DNA from: Candidatus Hodarchaeota archaeon
Lineage (GTDB): Archaea > Asgardarchaeota > Heimdallarchaeia > Hodarchaeales > YT1-039
NCBI GenBank assembly: GCA_016840025.1
Contig: JAEOTF010000260.1
Coordinates: forward strand, 1-9,851
Direction of reading: 5' to 3'
DNA length: 9,851 bases
Made by a program: the position numbers and the translations under genes. The notes below the pieces were generated by a model, which saw nothing but the letters and a program-made list of their open reading frames with translations, was not told where the DNA came from and made no database searches. Positions 7,665 to 9,851 of the stretch are shown one piece after another (the stretch's first letter is position 1; each line of letters begins with the position of its first letter).

Positions 7665-7710
7665 GATTTGATATCATACTGCTTAAAGAGTTATTTCTTT
7701 TTTAATTCCA
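7665..7710 (+). terminator. T-tract terminator after the large surface protein
   Basis: Eight-base palindrome TGATATCA (7670..7677) followed by TTATTTCTTTTTTAATT, including T6 at 7698..7703. It fits termination of the surface-protein mRNA about 35 bases after the stop. Confidence 0.4.
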
Positions 7711-7861
7711 TAAATTCATCATAAGAATCTTTAGTTAACATCTTATTACGTTTGAGGTACTCTTGAATGAATTTTTTATTTTTAAAAGGAGATTTGACTT
7801 TTCAGAAACATTTTAACCCTTGAGCGTGGTTCATAATAATCAAACGTATGAGAATGTTATT
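7691..7861 (-). pseudogene. Possible decayed reading frame on the minus strand
   Basis: Reading the minus strand from 7861 to 7691 gives 19 codons ending MNHAQGLKCF, a TGA at 7804..7802, and then 36 codons (KVKSPFKNKKFIQEYLKRNK, then MLTKDSYDEFMELKKK) ending in TAA at 7693..7691. A further in-frame TGA lies at 7864..7862, preceded by an ATG codon at 7870..7868. The second segment reads like a protein C-terminus (alternating Lys/Glu, amphipathic). No family is recognised, and lysine-rich frames arise easily in AT-rich DNA, so this may be chance. If real, it is a remnant broken by two TGA codons. Confidence 0.2.
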
Positions 7862-7880
7862 TCACGCCATTTTTAGAATA

Positions 7881-7958
7881 CTGGCATATATAAAATAATT
7901 TACTAATTACTAATTATATAATTTTGAAAATAATTCGTAATTTTGGTTAAGTCAACTC
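7881..7958. other. AT-rich tract with short repeats (possible DNA-unwinding element)
   Basis: About 78 bases, almost all A/T, with a tandem 7-bp repeat ACTAATT (7902..7915), a perfect palindrome AATTATATAATT (7912..7923), and TTTTGAAAATAATTC-type runs. It directly abuts the GC-rich repeat block at 7962..8225. An easily melted tract beside repeated motifs is the usual architecture of plasmid and archaeal origins. This is an inference from layout, as no initiator gene is recognised. Confidence 0.35.
7884..7896 (+). promoter_or_regulatory. TATA-like box upstream of the structured intergenic block
   Basis: GCATATATAAAAT is a strong TATA-like sequence with no open gene for about 440 bases downstream. 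Transcription would start near 7917-7920 and run into the GC-rich structured block. Its presence is one reason to think that block is transcribed as RNA. Confidence 0.35.
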
Positions 7959-7961
7959 AAA

Positions 7962-7973
7962 GGGGAGACACCC
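7962..7973. repeat. Left arm of an imperfect inverted repeat around the GC-rich block
   Basis: GGGGAGACACCC can pair with GGGTGTCCCC at 8211..8220, with a two-base AG bulge, so the two arms enclose about 240 bases containing all the hairpins. The pairing is partly due to the G/C tracts themselves. Confidence 0.35.
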
Positions 7974-7991
7974 TTCCATCCTTATAATTGT

Positions 7992-8009
7992 CCCCCCCCA
8001 TACCCCCCC
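7992..8009. repeat. Double poly-C tract (C8-ATA-C7)
   Basis: Eight C, then ATA, then seven C; the minus strand has matching G runs with quadruplex potential. The tract can also pair with G10 at 8204..8213, closing the structured block. Such runs are striking in this AT-rich element and are also places where the exact count may be a sequencing error. Confidence 0.7.
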
Positions 8010-8070
8010 TTTACAAGCACGACTCATCGTGCGGGTGCGCCCGAGCTGAGCCGTGACTTGGATGCGCAGT

Positions 8071-8137
8071 CGTCGACGGTTGAGATATCTCTATCGTCGA
8101 CGGTACTATCCGATGGTACTGTACATGGGACGTCGAC
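8071..8137. repeat. Three copies of CGTCGAC (iteron-like)
   Basis: CGTCGAC occurs at 8071..8077, 8095..8101 and 8131..8137. The first two lie in an 11-bp direct repeat TCGTCGACGGT (8070..8080 and 8094..8104), 24 bp apart. Each core is almost a perfect palindrome (CGTCGACG). Regularly spaced repeats beside an AT-rich tract resemble initiator-binding iterons, but the same bases are accounted for by the RNA fold, so both readings remain open. Confidence 0.45.
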
Positions 8138-8203
8138 AGCGTCCCGGGGCGGCTTCCAAAAATGGTCATTTTTGAAAATTTTTTTCACAATTTCACAGTT
8201 GAT

Positions 8204-8223
8204 GGGGGGGGGGTGTCCCCCCC
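8204..8223. repeat. G10-TGT-C7 perfect hairpin
   Basis: Ten G, TGT, then seven C: a seven-pair stem with a three-base loop, about 20 bases after the T7 that ends the candidate RNA. It can instead pair with the poly-C tract at 7992..8009. It could block polymerases (replication or transcription) or insulate the downstream surface-protein gene. Confidence 0.65.
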
Positions 8224-8304
8224 TATGTCAGACCCAGACCATCAGGTGATGCATCTTCTTCATAATGAATTTTTCACATGGAGGAAAAAGAGGTATTTCT
8301 GAAA

Positions 8305-8312
8305 TTTAAATA
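8305..8312 (+). promoter_or_regulatory. TATA-like box for the second surface protein
   Basis: TTTAAATA would start transcription near 8331-8337, which coincides with the ATG at 8331 and lies just before the TTG at 8341. The mRNA is therefore probably leaderless or nearly so. Upstream, 8224..8304 holds only an 8-base motif CAGGTGAT (8243..8250) whose complement occurs at 8352..8359, and a short ATGGAGGAAA that starts an 11-codon frame. Confidence 0.4.
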
Positions 8313-8340
8313 GGGTAAGCAGTTGGTATTATGAAAGAAA

Positions 8341-9408
8341 TTGCATTCTATCAATCACCTGGGTGTTGTCATTGGACCAATTTTACTAGTTATATCTCTA
8401 GTTTTAGGTATGGTTGGACCTATTGGCATGGGAGGGGCTATGACTCCTATCACTAACGAAAAAGTAAATTTAAACATCATAACTACGTTTTCTTTGGATA
8501 ATACGAGTACAGTTGAGTTTTCTCGAGATTTTTCACTGTCTCAAAAACGAGAGATTTCTCTCCTTCATATTGAATGTCAAGCTACCGAAGATACAGTCAA
8601 CAGTGTATTTGTTAACATGACTCTTAATGGAATAACAACTTCAGAGATTTTTAAGGATTCTACTTCTAGTGCTTCTTCCCCCCATACTTTTTTGGTGGGA
8701 ACTACTCTTACTCTTCGAATTAATTCCTCTACTCCGATTTTTGTTCTCTCAAATTCAATTCAATTAGAAATTACTGTTGATAGTAGGGCTTTTTTTAATG
8801 CTAAAAAAGGAGATTTCCAAATTCAGAAAGTAGAATTTGAAGTTCTGACTCCTCCATCTATTACCTCCACTTCGGAGAACATTGAACTTCCTTTACGAAT
8901 ATCTCAAGGGAATTGGTATGTTTCTCCTTTATCTATGTTAATAGAACGTCAATTTGAATCAGAGATCTATACTCATATAATGGAAGACGTTTCCGTTCGT
9001 ATTGATATTAAACTTCACCCTGCTGATCTCTCTTTATCTTCAACTGCTGTCATCATTGAGACACCGAACTCTGCCTTTGAGAGCACCGGTTATTCTACAA
9101 GTCATTCAGTATTAGCAAGTTTAGTTCAAGGAGATACATTAGCTCTAAAGCTTAAGTTTCGCCCGTCTTCTGAGTTTTCTGAATCAGTTATTAGTATTAC
9201 TTTGACTGTAGCAATTTCAATACTACCTCCAATGACCAACAATGACTCACCAGAATCTCCTTCAGATACTGCACAACTCGATCTTTCATCTTCCGCTTTG
9301 GAGGTTATACGCTTTCTAATGATCGTAGTTCCTTTGTTTATTTTCTATAAGACGAAGAAAAATAAACAGTCATTAAAAGACCAGCCTGTTATAACTTCCG
9401 AAACTTGA
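8341..9408 (+). CDS. Second anchored surface protein, beta-rich, 355 aa
   Basis: Type I membrane topology: a hydrophobic export segment at residues 7-31, a long Ser/Thr-rich ectodomain of alternating beta strands (38-297), a Ser/Pro/Asp-rich stalk (298-318), a membrane helix at about 321-336 and a basic tail KTKKNK. N-x-S/T sites occur, for example at 54, 92 and 128. No family is recognised; the anchor and tail style match the giant surface protein, and the two may be partners. The only in-frame start before the signal segment is TTG at 8341. An ATG at 8331 is one base out of frame: dropping one base from GAAATTG would give MKKLHSIN..., a better signal-peptide start. The true 5' end may therefore be a TTG start or hide a frameshift. 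Its own TATA box makes it a separate transcription unit. Confidence 0.65.
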   Translation: MHSINHLGVVIGPILLVISLVLGMVGPIGMGGAMTPITNEKVNLNIITTFSLDNTSTVEFSRDFSLSQKREISLLHIECQATEDTVNSVFVNMTLNGITTSEIFKDSTSSASSPHTFLVGTTLTLRINSSTPIFVLSNSIQLEITVDSRAFFNAKKGDFQIQKVEFEVLTPPSITSTSENIELPLRISQGNWYVSPLSMLIERQFESEIYTHIMEDVSVRIDIKLHPADLSLSSTAVIIETPNSAFESTGYSTSHSVLASLVQGDTLALKLKFRPSSEFSESVISITLTVAISILPPMTNNDSPESPSDTAQLDLSSSALEVIRFLMIVVPLFIFYKTKKNKQSLKDQPVITSET

Positions 9409-9409
9409 G

Positions 9410-9415
9410 TTTTTT
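9410..9415 (+). terminator. T6 terminator after the second surface protein
   Basis: Run of six T two bases after the TGA, followed by CACCTCC. It fits intrinsic archaeal termination. Confidence 0.35.
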
Positions 9416-9457
9416 CACCTCCACATAACTACTTCAGCAGACAGGAAATCGCCAAAT

Positions 9458-9481
9458 TCGGTTTCTTTAATCAAAAACCGA
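9458..9481. other. Inverted repeat TCGGTTT/AAACCGA
   Basis: Perfect 7-bp arms at 9458..9464 and 9475..9481 with a 10-base spacer, placed just before a GGAGG motif and a tiny frame. It could be an operator-like site or an RNA hairpin in a leader. Apart from this and the two tiny frames, the 316 bases at 9409..9724 show nothing else recognisable. Confidence 0.35.
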
Positions 9482-9501
9482 TCAATCATTATGGAGGAAA
9501 T

Positions 9502-9585
9502 ATGCAAAGTTTAGACTTTTACATAAAAATATTGCAAATCCCCATGATGTTTTGCAAAAGTGCTAGATCAAACTCACCAACATGA
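9502..9585 (+). CDS. Possible 27-aa small protein or leader peptide
   Basis: Frame MQSLDFYIKILQIPMMFCKS, then 7 more residues. A GGAGG at 9493..9497 stands four bases before the ATG, one of the best ribosome sites in the window. The stop overlaps the next ATG as ATGA (9582..9585), a coupling pattern common in real operons. It is not recognised, and so short a frame may be chance. It might be a leader peptide for the following frame or for the TFB-like gene across the junction. Confidence 0.25.
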   Translation: MQSLDFYIKILQIPMMFCKSARSNSPT

Positions 9586-9740
9586 AGCAACTCGAGTATG
9601 TGTCCAATGGATATCCGTTGATTAGGGTACGAAATGCCTATACTGACCAGGTAAAACCATTAAAAAACGAGCGAGGACTAAATATCATATACTTTACTTG
9701 GACAGCAGCGTGTTATCCTTATATATTGCCACACCAATAG
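9582..9740 (+). CDS. Possible 52-aa small protein crossing the circle junction
   Basis: Starts in an ATGA overlap with the 27-aa frame (MKQLEYVSNGYPLIRVRNAY...) and ends at TAG 9738..9740, circular position 16, which is 31 bases before the TFB-like ATG. It has mixed basic and aromatic residues and no recognised family. It contains the TATA-like box of the TFB-like gene in its last codons, so if translated it would be a small upstream gene of that regulator. Alternatively it is a chance frame in a regulatory region. Confidence 0.25.
   Translation: MKQLEYVSNGYPLIRVRNAYTDQVKPLKNERGLNIIYFTWTAACYPYILPHQ
9719..9727 (+). promoter_or_regulatory. TATA-like box for the TFB-like gene
   Basis: TTATATATT lies across the circle junction. 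About 25 bases downstream would put transcription start near circular position 24-27, just ahead of an AGGAG ribosome-binding motif at 30..34 and the ATG at 48. This is the expected spacing for an archaeal TATA promoter with a short leader. The promoter is only visible upstream of the gene if the molecule is circular, or by reading the end of the window. Confidence 0.45.
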
Positions 9741-9851
9741 TATTATAACGCATAGGAGTGTCAAAAAGTAAATGGATTCGGAAAATAAAAAGCAAGAATC
9801 CCCCGCATTAACCAAATTATTAGCAAATCACTCCAACTTGGCTAATTTTGA
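9725..9851. repeat. Terminal direct repeat, copy 2 (circle overlap)
   Basis: Exact second copy of bases 1..127. It contains a second, truncated start of the TFB-like gene at 9772..9851, which should not be counted as a separate gene. Subtracting 9,724 from any coordinate here gives its position on the circle. Confidence 0.95.

Larger units (their letters stand above)
7918..8186 (+). ncRNA. Candidate novel structured noncoding RNA
   Basis: A GC-rich block in AT-rich DNA folds as follows: hairpin GCACGA/TCGTGC (8017-8022/8027-8032, loop CTCA); hairpin CGGG/CCCG (8032-8035/8040-8043); and a three-way junction closed by GAGCCG/CGGCTT (8048-8053/8150-8155). Inside the junction one arm pairs TTGGATG with TATCCGA (8058-8064/8107-8113), then CGTCGACG with CGTCGACG (8071-8078/8095-8102), and is capped by GAG-ATAT-CTC. 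The other arm is GGGACG/CGTCCC (8127-8132/8140-8145). The block ends in a terminator-like hairpin AAAAATG/CATTTTT (8158..8173) and T7 (8179..8185). Several helices use G-U pairs, which suits RNA rather than a DNA cruciform. The 5' end is set only by the upstream TATA box. No known RNA class was recognised. A replication-origin structure is the main alternative. Confidence 0.45.

Noticed and set aside
8048..8084. Resemblance to group II intron domain V (AGCCGT ... ACGGTT with an AGC/GTT triad pairing)
   Set aside because: The lower stem matches, but the upper part has a four-base bulge and a nine-base loop instead of the two-base bulge and GNRA tetraloop. There is no domain VI branch-point A, 5' GUGYG or reverse transcriptase.
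7990..8225. CRISPR array or tRNA gene in the GC-rich intergenic block
   Set aside because: The repeats are too short and irregularly spaced for a CRISPR, there is no cas gene, and the folded block has no tRNA D-arm, anticodon arm or T-loop consensus.
8058..8249. 63-codon plus-strand frame across the GC-rich block
   Set aside because: TTG start without a ribosome site, runs through the poly-G and poly-C tracts, low-complexity Ser/Thr text. The fold explains the sequence better.
8243..8359. Inverted pair CAGGTGAT / ATCACCTG flanking the start of the second surface protein
   Set aside because: Eight bases separated by about 100 is close to chance expectation for a 10-kb sequence; noted but not called as a regulatory structure.
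9772..9851. Truncated second copy of the TFB-like gene at the window end
   Set aside because: It lies wholly in the exact terminal overlap and is the same locus as 48..127, not a duplication.

Overview
The window looks like one complete circular DNA element, slightly over-read. Its first 127 bases recur exactly as its last 127 (1..127 = 9725..9851), so the repeat period, and the likely size of the circle, is 9,724 bp. An exact short terminal overlap of this kind is what de Bruijn graph assemblers leave on closed circular contigs. The DNA is AT-rich. Several points suggest an archaeal host: a divergent TFB/TFIIB-like protein, TATA-like boxes about 20-30 bases before several starts (some probably leaderless), T-tract terminators, and large Ig-like surface proteins with one C-terminal membrane anchor. 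An Asgard-type or other uncultivated mesophilic archaeon is possible, but the sequence does not settle the lineage.

Layout on the circle: (1) A TFB-like gene without a zinc ribbon (48..950, +), then a UbiA-family membrane prenyltransferase (1029..1955, +). (2) A cluster of small unknown genes: a 95-aa protein on the minus strand (2030..2317), whose first codons overlap a 48-aa frame on the plus strand (2298..2444), which is followed by an 89-aa protein (2451..2720). (3) A translationally coupled minus-strand pair: a CxC/CxC zinc-knuckle-like protein (3503..3796) and a five-helix membrane protein (2770..3510). (4) A giant secreted or surface protein of 1,230 aa with about eleven Ig-like domains (3972..7664, +). 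(5) A 676-base gap (7665..8340) that is the most unusual DNA here. It holds an AT-rich tract, poly-C and poly-G tracts, three CGTCGAC motifs, and a GC-rich block that folds on paper into hairpins and a three-way junction ending in a hairpin plus T7. This could be a structured noncoding RNA, the replication origin, or both. (6) A second anchored surface protein (8341..9408, +). (7) A final stretch with two tiny overlapping frames (9502..9585, 9582..9740) leading back across the junction to the TFB promoter.

No replication initiator, helicase, polymerase, integrase, transposase, partition gene or capsid gene can be recognised. About half of the circle encodes two anchored exoproteins, and a further membrane protein and a membrane-embedded prenyltransferase are also present, so the element appears devoted to the cell envelope plus its own transcription control. 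A cryptic plasmid and a membrane-enveloped, pleolipovirus-like or vesicle-borne element are both compatible with this gene set. The second is speculation.
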